From Stutzerimonas kirkiae (GTDB taxonomy: Bacteria; Pseudomonadota; Gammaproteobacteria; Pseudomonadales; Pseudomonadaceae), in the NCBI RefSeq assembly GCF_004327335.1, contig NZ_QJUO01000001.1, positions 124,001 to 188,000 of the forward strand: a stretch of 64,000 nucleotides of DNA, written 5' to 3'. The position numbers and the translations under genes were made by a program. The notes beneath the pieces are model-generated. The model was not told where the DNA came from, did no database searches, and saw only the letters and a program-made list of their open reading frames with translations. Of the stretch, positions 43,778 to 52,745 are shown in pieces (positions within the stretch are counted from its first letter, which is position 1; every line of letters begins with the position of its first letter).

Positions 43778-43868
43778 ACGGGACGATACCTAAATACCCG
43801 TTCTGACTAAATTTTTTCCGGGCCGCGCTTGACAGCCGAAAGCCAAATCCGTCTAATAGCGCCCCGTT

Positions 43869-43944
43869 GCCCAGGTAGCTCAGTCGGTAGAGCAGGGGAT
43901 TGAAAATCCCCGTGTCGGCGGTTCGATTCCGTCCCTGGGCACCA
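43869..43944 (+). tRNA. tRNA-Phe (GAA)
   Basis: 76 nt with a standard cloverleaf: acceptor GCCCAGG pairing with CCTGGGC-type 3' strand, D-arm AGCTCAGTCGGTAGAGC, anticodon arm GGGGATTGAAAATCCCC with anticodon GAA, T-arm GGCGGTTCGATTCCGTC, and genome-encoded ACCA end. It is followed by two hairpins, the second an intrinsic terminator. tRNA-Phe genes are common integration sites; here the CRISPR-Cas locus lies directly downstream. Confidence 0.97.
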
Positions 43945-43963
43945 CCTTTCGTTTTCAGGTGGT
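43941..43963 (+). other. Hairpin at the tRNA-Phe 3' end
   Basis: ACCACCT and AGGTGGT form a 7-bp stem around TTCGTTTTC, using the tRNA 3' ACCA as part of its left arm. It may influence 3' processing; no T-tract follows. Confidence 0.4.
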
Positions 43964-43988
43964 GCCAAAACCACCCGAAAGCCCCAAG

Positions 43989-44013
43989 AAACCGGCCATA
44001 GAGCCGGTTTTTT
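43989..44013 (+). terminator. Intrinsic terminator after tRNA-Phe
   Basis: AACCGGC/GCCGGTT stem with a short loop (CATAGA) followed by a T run to 44013. It insulates the cas operon from tRNA transcription. Confidence 0.85.
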
Positions 44014-44228
44014 GTGGCCCGCCATCCCTGGCAGCCACCCTTGCAGGTCATCGCTAGCGCGATGTCAAAAATTGCTCCAAGCAATTTTCGTGCCTGATCA
44101 GGGGCACAGGTACCTCCTCTCATACTTCGTATCGGCGCCGTCCCTGGCAGGGCCGCTGTGTAATTTACTCGGGCAGGATTCTGGGTTAGCGTCGAAGGCA
44201 AAGTGCTATCCACGCCAAGGCCTGCTTC
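44014..44228 (+). promoter_or_regulatory. cas operon upstream region with AAAATTGC dyad
   Basis: 215 bp between the tRNA terminator and cas1 with no gene. A perfect inverted repeat AAAATTGC/GCAATTTT (44068-44075, 44081-44088) with a 5-base loop lies about 140-160 bp upstream of cas1. TGTAAT near 44158 could be a -10 box. The region should hold the cas promoter; the dyad is a candidate operator or terminator-like hairpin. Both points are inference. Confidence 0.4.
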
Positions 44229-45197
44229 ATGGACGACATCAGCCCCTCCGACCTCAAGACCATCCTCCATTCCAAACGCGCCAACCTCTACTACTTGCAG
44301 CACTGCCGGGTGCTGGTCAACGGCGGCCGGGTCGAGTACGTCACCGATGCCGGCAAGCAGTCGCTGTACTGGAACATCCCCATCGCCAACACCACCACGC
44401 TGCTGCTCGGCACCGGCACCTCGATCACCCAGGCGGCGATGCGCGAGCTGGCCAAGGCCGGCGTGCTGGTGGGTTTCTGCGGTGGAGGCGGCACCCCGCT
44501 GTTCTCGGCCAACGAGATGGACGTGGAGGTCGCCTGGTTCTCGCCGCAGAGCGAATACCGGCCCACCGAGTACCTGCAGCGCTGGGTGAAATTCTGGTTC
44601 GACGATAGCAAGCGCCTGGAAGCGGCCAAGGCCTTTCAGCTCGCCCGCCTGCAGCGCATCCGCGCTGGCTGGCTGAACAGCCGGCCGCTCAGGGATGCCG
44701 GCTTCCTGGTGGATGCCAGCGCCCTCGAACGCGCCCTCGATGCTTCGCAGATCGCCATCCAGGCCGCCCCGGACAATACCTTCCTGCTCACCGAGGAAGC
44801 GCGCCTGAGCAAGCAACTGTTCGCCCTGGCCGCGCGGGCGGTGAGCTATGGCGACTTCGTGCGCGCCAAGAACGGCTCGGGCAGCGACCCGGCCAACCGC
44901 TTCCTCGACCACGGCAACTACCTGGCCTACGGCCTGGCCGCCAGCGCCACCTGGGTGCTGGGCATTCCTCACGGCCTGGCCGTGCTGCACGGCAAGACCC
45001 GCCGTGGCGGCCTGGTGTTCGACGTGGCCGACCTGGTCAAGGACGCGGCCATCCTGCCGCAGGCCTTCGTCAGCGCCGTGCGTGGCGACGAGGAGCAGGA
45101 ATTCCGCCAGGCCTGCATCGAGAACCTGACCCGCAACGAATCGCTGGACTTCATGATCGACACCCTCAAGGCCGTGGCCGAACGGGTCGGCGCATGA
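44229..45197 (+). CDS. cas1: CRISPR integrase Cas1, subtype I-F
   Basis: Metal-dependent integrase that, with Cas2-3, inserts new spacers at the leader end. The 322-residue protein shows the I-F Cas1 start (DLKTILHSKRANLYYLQHCRVLVNGGRVEYVT). The C-terminal helical domain has the catalytic region GLAASATWVLGIPHGLAVLHGKTRRGGLVFDVADLVKDA, where the conserved His and Asp residues fall. It is the first gene of the operon and overlaps cas3 by 4 bp (ATGA). The length is standard and nothing is missing. Confidence 0.96.
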   Translation: MDDISPSDLKTILHSKRANLYYLQHCRVLVNGGRVEYVTDAGKQSLYWNIPIANTTTLLLGTGTSITQAAMRELAKAGVLVGFCGGGGTPLFSANEMDVEVAWFSPQSEYRPTEYLQRWVKFWFDDSKRLEAAKAFQLARLQRIRAGWLNSRPLRDAGFLVDASALERALDASQIAIQAAPDNTFLLTEEARLSKQLFALAARAVSYGDFVRAKNGSGSDPANRFLDHGNYLAYGLAASATWVLGIPHGLAVLHGKTRRGGLVFDVADLVKDAAILPQAFVSAVRGDEEQEFRQACIENLTRNESLDFMIDTLKAVAERVGA

Positions 45198-48100
45198 ACG
45201 TGCTGCTGATCGCCCAGTGCGACAAGCGCGCCCTGGTGGAAAGCCGGCGCATCCTCGACCAGTTCGCCGAGCGCCGCGGCGAGCGCACCTGGCAGACACC
45301 GCTCACCCAGGCCGGCCTCGACACCCTGCGCAAGCTGCTGAAGAAAAGTGCCCGGCGCAACACCGCCGTGGCCTGCCACTGGATTCGCGGCCGCGACCAC
45401 AGCGAACTGCTGTGGATCGTCGGCGACGCCAGCCGCTTCAACGAACAGGGCGCGGTGCCGACCAACGCCACCCGCCGCGACGTGTTGCGCAGGGGTGACG
45501 AGAACGACTGGCACACGGGCGAGGACATCAAGCTGCTAGCGCAGATGGCGGCGCTGCTGCACGACCTGGGCAAGGCCAGCGTGGCGTTCCAGCAACGGCT
45601 GCGCCAACGGGCGCTGGAAAAGAACCTGTACCGCCACGAATGGGTATCCCTGCGCCTGTTCCTCGCCTTCGTCGGCACGGACGACGACGCCACCTGGCTG
45701 CGACGCCTGAGCGAACCGAACGCGCAGGACGATGCCAGTTGGCTGGCCCAGGGCCGTTACCTGCGCGACGGGCTGGATGCCGAGGCCCCGCCGCCCTTCA
45801 AGAACCTGCCGCCGCTGGCCGCCGCCATCGCCTGGCTGGTGTTGACCCACCATCGCCTGCCGGTGATGCCGGTGTACGACGCCAGCACCGGCCAGCAAGG
45901 CTGGCTGGGCAGGAAATCACCCACCTTCAACCCCGCCCAATTGCCCGATCTGCTCGACAGGGTCGGCCACGACTGGAACGAACTGCGCCAGAGCGCCGCC
46001 GCAGCCGATGTCGCGCCCTATTGGCAGTTCACCCACGACCTGCCGGTGCTGCTGCCCAAGTGGCGAACCCGGGCGGCCAAGCTGGCCACCCGCCTGCAAG
46101 CGCTGTGCGCCAAGGCCGGCAAGGGCGACTGGCTGGACAACCCCTACGTCATGCACCTGGCGCGCCTGAGCCTGATGCTCGCCGACCATCACTACTCCAG
46201 CCTGCCGGCAAACTCCGCCGAGCGCGTGCGTGGCGACGGCCCGGGGCCGCTGTATGCCAATACCGACCAGGACGGCAACCTGAAGCAGCCGCTGGACGAA
46301 CACCTGCTCGGGGTCGCCCGCCTGGCCGGCAGCATCAGCCATGGCCTGCCCGGCTTCGAGCGCCACCTGCCGCGCCTGGCGCGCCATCGGGGCCTGAAGA
46401 AACGCAGTACCAATGAGCGTTTCCGCTGGCAGGACAAGGCCGCCGATGCCGCCGGCGCCTTGCGTGAGCAGGCCGCCGGGCAAGGCGCCTTCATCGTCAA
46501 CATGGCCTCCACCGGCTGCGGCAAGACCCTGGCCAATGCCCGCGTCCTGTACAACCTGGCCGACCCGCAGCACGGCCTGCGCGCCACCTTCGCCCTGGGC
46601 CTGCGTACCCTGACCCTGCAGACCGGGCGCAGTTACCGCGAAGACCTGCACCTGGGCGAGGATGAGCTGGCGATCCGCGTCGGCGGCAGCGCCAGCCGGG
46701 CGCTCTTCGAGTATCACCAGGCCCGGGCCGAAAGCACCGGCTCGGCCTCGATCCAGCAATTGCTCGAAGAAGACAGCCATGTGCTCTACGAGGGCCAGCC
46801 CGCCGACCATCCGCTGCTGGCCCGGGCGATGCACGACGAACGCATCCGCGCCCTGCTCTGCGCCCCCATGCTGGTCTGCACCATCGACCACCTGATGCCG
46901 GCCACCGAGGCCCAGCGCGCCGGACGGCAGATCGCGCCGATGCTGCGGCTGATGAGCAGCGACCTGGTACTGGATGAACTGGACGACTTCGACCTCGCCG
47001 ACCTGCCAGCGCTGACCCGCCTGGTGCATTGGGCCGGGCTGCTCGGCAGCCGCGTGCTGCTGTCCTCGGCTACCCTGCCGCCGTCCCTGGTGGACGGCAT
47101 GTTCCAGGCCTACCGCGCCGGCCGTCTGCACTACCAGCGCAATCGCGGCCTGCACGGCGGGCAGGATGGCCCGCTGGACATCCCCTGCCTGTGGCTGGAT
47201 GAGTTCGGCGTGCAACGAGCGAGCTGCGCCGAGGCCCGAGGCTTCGCCGGCGAGCATGCGCGCTTCGTACAAAGTCGGGTACAGGCGCTGACCCGTGCCA
47301 GCGAACGTGATGGCGCGAGGCGCTGCGGCGAGTTGCTGCCGCTGCGCATCGAGGCGCAGCAGGAGCCGGCGGTGCGCCGCGCCTTCGCCGCCGAAGTGCG
47401 CGCGGCCATCGTCGAGGCGCACAAGCGCCATGCCGAACCCTGCCCGCACAGCGGCAAGCGGATCAGCTTCGGCCTGGTGCGCATGGCCAATATCGAGCCG
47501 CTGTTCGAAGTCGCCCAGGAACTGCTGCGCCTGGGCGCGCCGGAAGAGCACCGCATCCACCTGTGCGTCTACCATGCGCGCTTCCCATTGCTGTTGCGTT
47601 CGGCCATCGAGCAGCGCCTCGATACCAGCCTCGATCGGCGCAAGGCCGAGGCCGTCTACGACCGGGCGGAAATACGCCAGGCCATCGACGCGACGCCCGA
47701 GCACAATCACCTGTTCGTGGTGCTCGGCTCGCCGGTCACCGAGGTCGGCCGCGACCATGACTACGACTGGGCGGTGGTCGAGCCTTCGTCGATGCGCTCG
47801 CTGATCCAGCTCGCCGGGCGCGTGCAGCGGCACCGCAACCAACCCTGCCAGACGCCGAACATCCTGATCTTCGATACCAACCTGCGCCACTTTTCCCCGG
47901 CCAGGGGACGCGACGGCCAGCCACTGGCGGCCTTCGTACGGCCCGGTTTCGAGGATGAACGCGGCCTGGCGGATGCGCCATTCCGCCTCACCAGCCACCG
48001 CCTCGGCAAACTGCTGCACCCAGACGAATACCGCACTATCGGCGCCACCCCGCGCATCCAGCCGCGCCCGGCGCAGGACTGGCAAGCCAAGCGCAGCCTG

Positions 48101-48604
48101 GTCGACCTGGAACATGCCCGCCTGGCCGAGCGGATGCTGCCCAAGCCCCGCTCCGCGTCGACAGCCACATCGCGCTTCGCCAAACCCGACGGCTTCGATC
48201 TCGACGCCGCCTGCGCCTGGCAATTCCCCCGCGCCTCCCTGACCTGGGCGCTGCCGCAGCAGCAACCGTTCCGCGACGATCCGGGCCGCGAGAGCGAATT
48301 GCTGTTCCTCCCCGACGAAGACCAGGAGCGCCTGCTGATCCACCGTATCCATGAACAAGCCCAGCGCGGCAAGCCGGCGATCTACACCGCCGCCGAAAGC
48401 CTGGTGGAGCACCTGCGCCTGGAATTCGGCCCGAGGATCGGCCCCTGGGGCCAGGACGACCTGCTGGAACTGCTGGCCGAACAGGCCGAAGCCCAGCGCC
48501 TGCCGCTGGATCTGTGCGCCCAGCGCTTTACCACGGTCAGCGTGCCGGACAGTACGCAGGGCTGGCGCTATCACCCGCTGCTGGGGTTTGCGAAGAAGAA
48601 ATGA
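45194..48604 (+). CDS. cas3: Cas2-Cas3 fusion nuclease-helicase, subtype I-F
   Basis: Degrades target DNA recruited by the Csy complex and takes part in spacer acquisition. The 1136-residue protein starts with a Cas2-like domain (residues 1-95, MNVLLIAQCDKRALVESRRILDQFAE), the fusion that defines I-F. Next comes an HD nuclease domain (LLHDLGKAS near residue 120). A superfamily 2 helicase follows, with Walker A STGCGKT (about 440), DELDD box (about 597), motif III SSATLPPS and a motif VI-like LAGRVQRHRN. A C-terminal domain completes it. Coupled to cas1 by ATGA; 49 bp separate it from csy1. No frameshift is seen. A 952-codon frame on the opposite strand is a shadow. Confidence 0.96.
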   Translation: MNVLLIAQCDKRALVESRRILDQFAERRGERTWQTPLTQAGLDTLRKLLKKSARRNTAVACHWIRGRDHSELLWIVGDASRFNEQGAVPTNATRRDVLRRGDENDWHTGEDIKLLAQMAALLHDLGKASVAFQQRLRQRALEKNLYRHEWVSLRLFLAFVGTDDDATWLRRLSEPNAQDDASWLAQGRYLRDGLDAEAPPPFKNLPPLAAAIAWLVLTHHRLPVMPVYDASTGQQGWLGRKSPTFNPAQLPDLLDRVGHDWNELRQSAAAADVAPYWQFTHDLPVLLPKWRTRAAKLATRLQALCAKAGKGDWLDNPYVMHLARLSLMLADHHYSSLPANSAERVRGDGPGPLYANTDQDGNLKQPLDEHLLGVARLAGSISHGLPGFERHLPRLARHRGLKKRSTNERFRWQDKAADAAGALREQAAGQGAFIVNMASTGCGKTLANARVLYNLADPQHGLRATFALGLRTLTLQTGRSYREDLHLGEDELAIRVGGSASRALFEYHQARAESTGSASIQQLLEEDSHVLYEGQPADHPLLARAMHDERIRALLCAPMLVCTIDHLMPATEAQRAGRQIAPMLRLMSSDLVLDELDDFDLADLPALTRLVHWAGLLGSRVLLSSATLPPSLVDGMFQAYRAGRLHYQRNRGLHGGQDGPLDIPCLWLDEFGVQRASCAEARGFAGEHARFVQSRVQALTRASERDGARRCGELLPLRIEAQQEPAVRRAFAAEVRAAIVEAHKRHAEPCPHSGKRISFGLVRMANIEPLFEVAQELLRLGAPEEHRIHLCVYHARFPLLLRSAIEQRLDTSLDRRKAEAVYDRAEIRQAIDATPEHNHLFVVLGSPVTEVGRDHDYDWAVVEPSSMRSLIQLAGRVQRHRNQPCQTPNILIFDTNLRHFSPARGRDGQPLAAFVRPGFEDERGLADAPFRLTSHRLGKLLHPDEYRTIGATPRIQPRPAQDWQAKRSLVDLEHARLAERMLPKPRSASTATSRFAKPDGFDLDAACAWQFPRASLTWALPQQQPFRDDPGRESELLFLPDEDQERLLIHRIHEQAQRGKPAIYTAAESLVEHLRLEFGPRIGPWGQDDLLELLAEQAEAQRLPLDLCAQRFTTVSVPDSTQGWRYHPLLGFAKKK

Positions 48605-48653
48605 AACCAGGAATACGAAGAGGGATTCTCGATGACACGAACAGGAGCCGCCC

Positions 48654-50015
48654 ATGCCAGATGCTGAAGAACGAACACAGCGCTTCCGCCAAACCATCGC
48701 CACCTTTATCAATGAACGGCGCGATACCAAGCTCAAGGGCCTGGACGCAGAAGCCGCCACCCTGACTGCGGGCAAGTACGACTACGCCACCTGGCTGGCG
48801 GATGCCGCGCGACGGGTCGCGCAGATCCAGGCGGTCACCCATGTGCTCAAGGCCACCCATCCCGATGCCCGCGGCAGCAGCCTGTATATCGACCCGCGGG
48901 CATTGCCATCGCGCAGTGAAATCGGCAGTCACCTGCTGGGCAAGCATTACGAAACCGATATCGTCGGCAACGCCGCCGCCCTGGATGTCTACAAGTTTCT
49001 CAAGCTGGAGGTCGAGGGCCGACGCCTGCTCGACTGGCTGGAGGCCGACGACGGCGACCTGCTCGCCGCCCTGCACGAAGACCCGGGCACCGCCAGCCAA
49101 TGGGCCGCTGCCTTCAAGGGGCTGACCCGCGCCGCCGATACCCTGGCCTCCCATGGCCTGGCCAAGCAGGTCTACTGGAGCGTTTCCGGCGAGCCGGCCG
49201 ACGACAGCGGCTACCACCTGCTGCAACCGCTGTTCTCCAGCAGCCTGGCCCATGCCGTGCACCAGGAGATCAACGACGCCCGCTTCGGCGAGGCCAGCAA
49301 GGAAGTCCGCCAGGCCAGGCGCGACAAGAAGCCCAACGAAGGTGCCTACCGCGACTACCGCAACCTGGTGGTGCGCAAGCTCGGCGGCACCAAGCCGCAA
49401 AACATCAGCCAGTTGAACAGCGAGCGCGGCGGACTCAACTACCTGCTGGCTTCGCTGCCACCACGGTGGAACCAGGATCGCCCCCGGCAGTTCCTGTTCA
49501 TCGACTCGGCTCTGGAACGCTTTCGTCGCTACGAAGGCGTCAACGAACTGCTGGAAACCTTGCTGGCCCTGCTGACCAGCAACCCCGAGCCGACCTTTGA
49601 TACCCGCACCAAGCGCGAACGTATCGAACGTGCCCTGGGCCAATCGCTGGCCGCCTTCGGCCTGGCCAGCCGGCAATTGTTCCAAGCGGGCTGGAGCCGC
49701 GATGCGGACTGCCGCCTGCCACTGTGCGAAAGAATCTGGCTCGACCCTGAGCGCACGGACTTGCCACTGCGGGAGGAAGAAGGTGTTCGGCAAGAGGACG
49801 AAGATTTCATCGCCGCCTTCGAGTGGAAGGACTGGCCGGACGAAGTGGCCCACCGCTTCGGCAACTGGCTCAACGCCATCCTGCTGCAACACAAGTTGCC
49901 GGTGGGCGATGCCGAGCACGCGCACTGGGCGCGCCAGGCGCTGATCGACGCCGAGTGGCCCGCGCCCATGCAGCGCCGCGCACGGCCCACGGGTGTGGAG
50001 GTGACGCATGGCTGA
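48654..50015 (+). CDS. csy1: Csy complex large subunit Csy1 (Cas8f)
   Basis: Large subunit of the type I-F surveillance complex; with Csy2 it holds the crRNA 5' end and reads the PAM. The 453-residue protein has the N-terminal FINERRDTKLKGLD and the typical ATHPDARGSSLY, GSHLLGKHYETDIVGNAAALDVYKFLKLE, YWSVSGEPADDSGYHLLQPLFSSSLAH and LGGTKPQNISQLNSERGGLNYLLASLPP segments. AGGAG lies 8 bp upstream of the ATG. The 3' end overlaps csy2 by 8 bp. Length is close to the P. aeruginosa protein. Confidence 0.94.
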   Translation: MPDAEERTQRFRQTIATFINERRDTKLKGLDAEAATLTAGKYDYATWLADAARRVAQIQAVTHVLKATHPDARGSSLYIDPRALPSRSEIGSHLLGKHYETDIVGNAAALDVYKFLKLEVEGRRLLDWLEADDGDLLAALHEDPGTASQWAAAFKGLTRAADTLASHGLAKQVYWSVSGEPADDSGYHLLQPLFSSSLAHAVHQEINDARFGEASKEVRQARRDKKPNEGAYRDYRNLVVRKLGGTKPQNISQLNSERGGLNYLLASLPPRWNQDRPRQFLFIDSALERFRRYEGVNELLETLLALLTSNPEPTFDTRTKRERIERALGQSLAAFGLASRQLFQAGWSRDADCRLPLCERIWLDPERTDLPLREEEGVRQEDEDFIAAFEWKDWPDEVAHRFGNWLNAILLQHKLPVGDAEHAHWARQALIDAEWPAPMQRRARPTGVEVTHG

Positions 50016-50991
50016 GTGCCCGCACTTCGAACACCTGCTGGTGCTGCCGCGTTTGCGGGTACAGAACGCCAACGCCATCTCCAGCCCGCTGACCCACGGC
50101 TTCCCCTCGATCACCGCCTTTCTCGGCCTGATGTGGGCGCTGGAACGCAAGACCGGGGCGAGCGGACTGGACCTGCAATTCAATGCCGTTGGCGTGATCG
50201 CCCATCAGCACCAGGAACAGATCACCGACGGCGGCTTCGTCAACGCCTTCCGCCTGACCCGCAATCCCGTGGACAAGACCGGCGGCACGGCGGCCATCGT
50301 CGAAGAAGGGCGTATCCATCTGGACATCAGCCTGGTCTTCGCCGTGCGCAGCCAGGCGCTACAGGACGAACAGAGCGCCCCAGGCATCGCCGCGCGGGTG
50401 CGCGAGCAGCTCGGGCAGATGCGCATTGCCGGCGGCAGCCTGGTCGAGTCCTCGGCCCCGCGCAGTAGGCAACGCCCCTATGTGGTGAGCCTGACCGGCG
50501 ATGCCGAGGGCCAGCAAAGGCTGTTCGACCGGCTCAAGCTGCGCCTGCTACCGGGCTTTGCCCTGGTGGAACGGCCGGACCTGCTCGAACAGCGCCATCA
50601 GGCACTGCTGGCCACGCAAGCCGAGGCCACCCGGCTGGATGCCTGGCTGTCCCTGGCGCGGATCAACTGGCATTGGCAGGCCGCAAAGGAGAACGGCCAG
50701 GGCGAATGGCAGCACGACCGCCAGGACCTCGGCTGGATCGTGCCCATCCCGCTGGGCTACGGCGCTCTGGGCGCCCTGCAGGACCCCGGCAGCGTGATCA
50801 ATGCCCGCGATAGCCAGACCCCCTTCCGTTTCGTCGAGAGCCTCTATGGCATCGCCCAATGGCTCAGCCCGCACCGTCTGCACAGTGCGCGACAACTGCT
50901 CTGGTATACCGACAGCCAGCCCGATGACGGCCTGTACCGCTGCCGCAACGACTACCGGCCGACGCCGGTGCATGAATTCGACTTCGACTGA
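50008..50991 (+). CDS. csy2: Csy complex subunit Csy2 (Cas5f)
   Basis: Forms the tail of the Csy complex together with Csy1. The 327-residue RAMP protein has the family start [43 protein letters not shown]. Later segments [31 protein letters not shown] and [14 protein letters not shown]...[19 protein letters not shown] are characteristic. It overlaps csy1 by 8 bp and lies 20 bp before csy3. Confidence 0.94.
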   Translation: MAECPHFEHLLVLPRLRVQNANAISSPLTHGFPSITAFLGLMWALERKTGASGLDLQFNAVGVIAHQHQEQITDGGFVNAFRLTRNPVDKTGGTAAIVEEGRIHLDISLVFAVRSQALQDEQSAPGIAARVREQLGQMRIAGGSLVESSAPRSRQRPYVVSLTGDAEGQQRLFDRLKLRLLPGFALVERPDLLEQRHQALLATQAEATRLDAWLSLARINWHWQAAKENGQGEWQHDRQDLGWIVPIPLGYGALGALQDPGSVINARDSQTPFRFVESLYGIAQWLSPHRLHSARQLLWYTDSQPDDGLYRCRNDYRPTPVHEFDFD

Positions 50992-51011
50992 TCACTACAA
51001 GGAATTTCATC

Positions 51012-52049
51012 ATGTCCAAAGACCTCAAGACCGCCTCCGTCCTCGCCTTCGAGCGCAAGCTCGATCCTTCCGACGCGCTGTTCTTCGCTGGCGACTGGAA
51101 CCAGCGTGACAGCGCCAGCGACTGGAGCCCCGTCGTCGTTCGCGAGAAGTCCGTGCGCGGCACCATCTCCAATCGCCTGAAAACCAAGGACCAGGATCCG
51201 GCCAAGCTGGACGCCGCCATCGAGAACCCCAACCTGCAGACCGTAGACGTCGCCGCCCTGCCAGCCGACGCCGATACCCTCAGTGTCGGCTTCACCCTGC
51301 GCGTACTGGCCGGCACCGGTCAGCCCTCGGCCTGCAACGACGCCGACTACCGGCAGAAACTGCTCGCCACGGTGCAGGGCTACGTGGCGGCCAACGGCTT
51401 CGGCGAGCTGGCCCGGCGCTATGCCCACAACCTGGCCAGCGGCCGTTTCCTGTGGCGCAACCGTATCGGCGCCGAGCAGATCGAGGTACGCATCGCCCAC
51501 CTGGCCGATGGCAAGGCCCAGAAGGAATGGCGCTTCGACGCCTTCGACCTGTCGCTGCGCGACTTCCAGGCACCGAGCGGCGCAGCGGCGGCCACCGCCC
51601 TGGAGCAACTGAACGCCCTGATCGCCTCCGGCCTGGCCGGTGAACGCCATGTCCTGCTGCGCATCAGTGCATTCGTGCGCCTGGGCAACGGCCAGGAAGT
51701 CTTCCCCTCCCAGGAACTGATCCTCGACCGCGGCCGAGGCGACAAGAGCAAGACCCTCTATCAGGTGGATGGCATCGCCGGCATCCACTCGCAAAAGATC
51801 GGCAACGCCCTGCGCAGCATCGACACCTGGTATCCGGAAGCCTCCATCAACGGCCCGATCGCGGTGGAGCCCTACGGCTCGGTCACCACCCAAGGCAAGG
51901 CCTACCGCCAACCCAAGCAGAAGCTGGACTTCTACTCCCTGCTGGATACCTGGGTGCTGAAGGACAAGGCTCCCGAACTCGACCAGCAACACTTCGTCAT
52001 CGCCACTCTGATCCGTGGCGGCGTATTCGGCGATTCCGACAAGGGCTGA
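51012..52049 (+). CDS. csy3: Csy complex backbone subunit Csy3 (Cas7f)
   Basis: Six copies form the backbone that wraps the crRNA spacer. The 345-residue protein has the family start [25 protein letters not shown], the RGTISNRLK segment, and the motif [21 protein letters not shown]. The C-terminal [13 protein letters not shown]...[19 protein letters not shown] completes it. AAGGAATTTCATC lies upstream of the ATG. It is 3 bp before csy4. No lesion is seen. Confidence 0.95.
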   Translation: MSKDLKTASVLAFERKLDPSDALFFAGDWNQRDSASDWSPVVVREKSVRGTISNRLKTKDQDPAKLDAAIENPNLQTVDVAALPADADTLSVGFTLRVLAGTGQPSACNDADYRQKLLATVQGYVAANGFGELARRYAHNLASGRFLWRNRIGAEQIEVRIAHLADGKAQKEWRFDAFDLSLRDFQAPSGAAAATALEQLNALIASGLAGERHVLLRISAFVRLGNGQEVFPSQELILDRGRGDKSKTLYQVDGIAGIHSQKIGNALRSIDTWYPEASINGPIAVEPYGSVTTQGKAYRQPKQKLDFYSLLDTWVLKDKAPELDQQHFVIATLIRGGVFGDSDKG

Positions 52050-52052
52050 GCC

Positions 52053-52616
52053 ATGAATCACTACATCGACCTGAAACTGCTGCCCGATCCCGAGTTCCCC
52101 CAGGCGCAGTTGATGAACGCGCTGTTCGCCAAGTTGCACCGTGGCCTGCATGACCTGCGCCGCAATGATGTCGGCCTGAGCTTTCCGGCGTTCGAGCAGG
52201 CTCGCCACGGGCTGGGCGACCACCTGCGCCTGCACGGCACGGCCGAGGCGCTGGATCGCCTGCTGGCGCTGAACTGGCTCACGGGCATGCGCGACCACGT
52301 GCGCCTGGGCGAGTTGGCCCCGGTGCCGGCAGGGGTGCGTTATCGCCACGTCAGCCGTGTGCAGGTGGACAGCAACCCGGAGCGCGCCCGCCGACGCCTT
52401 GCCAAGCGTCACGACATCAGCGAGGAAGAAGCCCGCCAGCGCATCCCGGACAGCGCCGCCAAACGCTGCGACCTACCCTTCGTGATCCTTCGCAGCAATG
52501 GCAACGGGCAACCCTTTCGACTGTTTATCCGCCATGGCCCGTTAATCGACATCCCAACCCCCGGCCCCTTCGGCAGTTACGGCCTAAGCGCCACCAGCAC
52601 CATCCCCTGGTTCTGA
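52053..52616 (+). CDS. csy4: CRISPR RNA endonuclease Cas6f (Csy4)
   Basis: Cleaves pre-crRNA at the 3' base of the repeat hairpin and stays bound to it. The 187-residue protein keeps the residues known from P. aeruginosa Csy4 at the same numbers: catalytic His29, catalytic Ser148, Arg102 for base recognition and the basic helix with Arg114, Arg115 and Arg119. The C-terminal GPFGSYGLSATSTIPWF is typical. The repeat stem CTGCC/GGCAG downstream is the matching substrate. Last gene of the cas operon; the leader follows directly. Confidence 0.96.
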   Translation: MNHYIDLKLLPDPEFPQAQLMNALFAKLHRGLHDLRRNDVGLSFPAFEQARHGLGDHLRLHGTAEALDRLLALNWLTGMRDHVRLGELAPVPAGVRYRHVSRVQVDSNPERARRRLAKRHDISEEEARQRIPDSAAKRCDLPFVILRSNGNGQPFRLFIRHGPLIDIPTPGPFGSYGLSATSTIPWF

Positions 52617-52745
52617 CCCTTTTTTCAGGCAACGCTGGAGCCCTTGTAAAATCAAGCAGTTACAAGCGGCTTCAGAAAAAGGGTAAAGCCTGTGGAAAAT
52701 GGCTTTTTCTCTTTGGAAACGGATAGTTATTGAGGAAACTGGCTA
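52617..52745 (+). promoter_or_regulatory. CRISPR leader with consensus IHF site
   Basis: 129 bp between csy4 and the first repeat, AT-richer than its flanks, with A- and T-tracts. AATCAAGCAGTTA at 52650-52662 fits the IHF consensus WATCAANNNNTTR at every position, about 84 bp upstream of the first repeat. IHF bending of the leader is known to be needed for polarised spacer insertion in type I-E and I-F systems. The leader should also carry the array promoter. Confidence 0.75.

Noticed and set aside
44130-44150. Ten-base match (CCGTCCCTGG) to the tRNA-Phe 3' end as a possible att remnant
   Set aside because: Too short, and it lies upstream of cas1 rather than beyond the array; it could be chance in GC-rich DNA.
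45917-48775. 952-codon open frame on the minus strand opposite cas3
   Set aside because: Cas3 motifs are intact on the plus strand; the opposite frame is low-complexity Gly/Ala/Gln-rich sequence typical of shadow frames.
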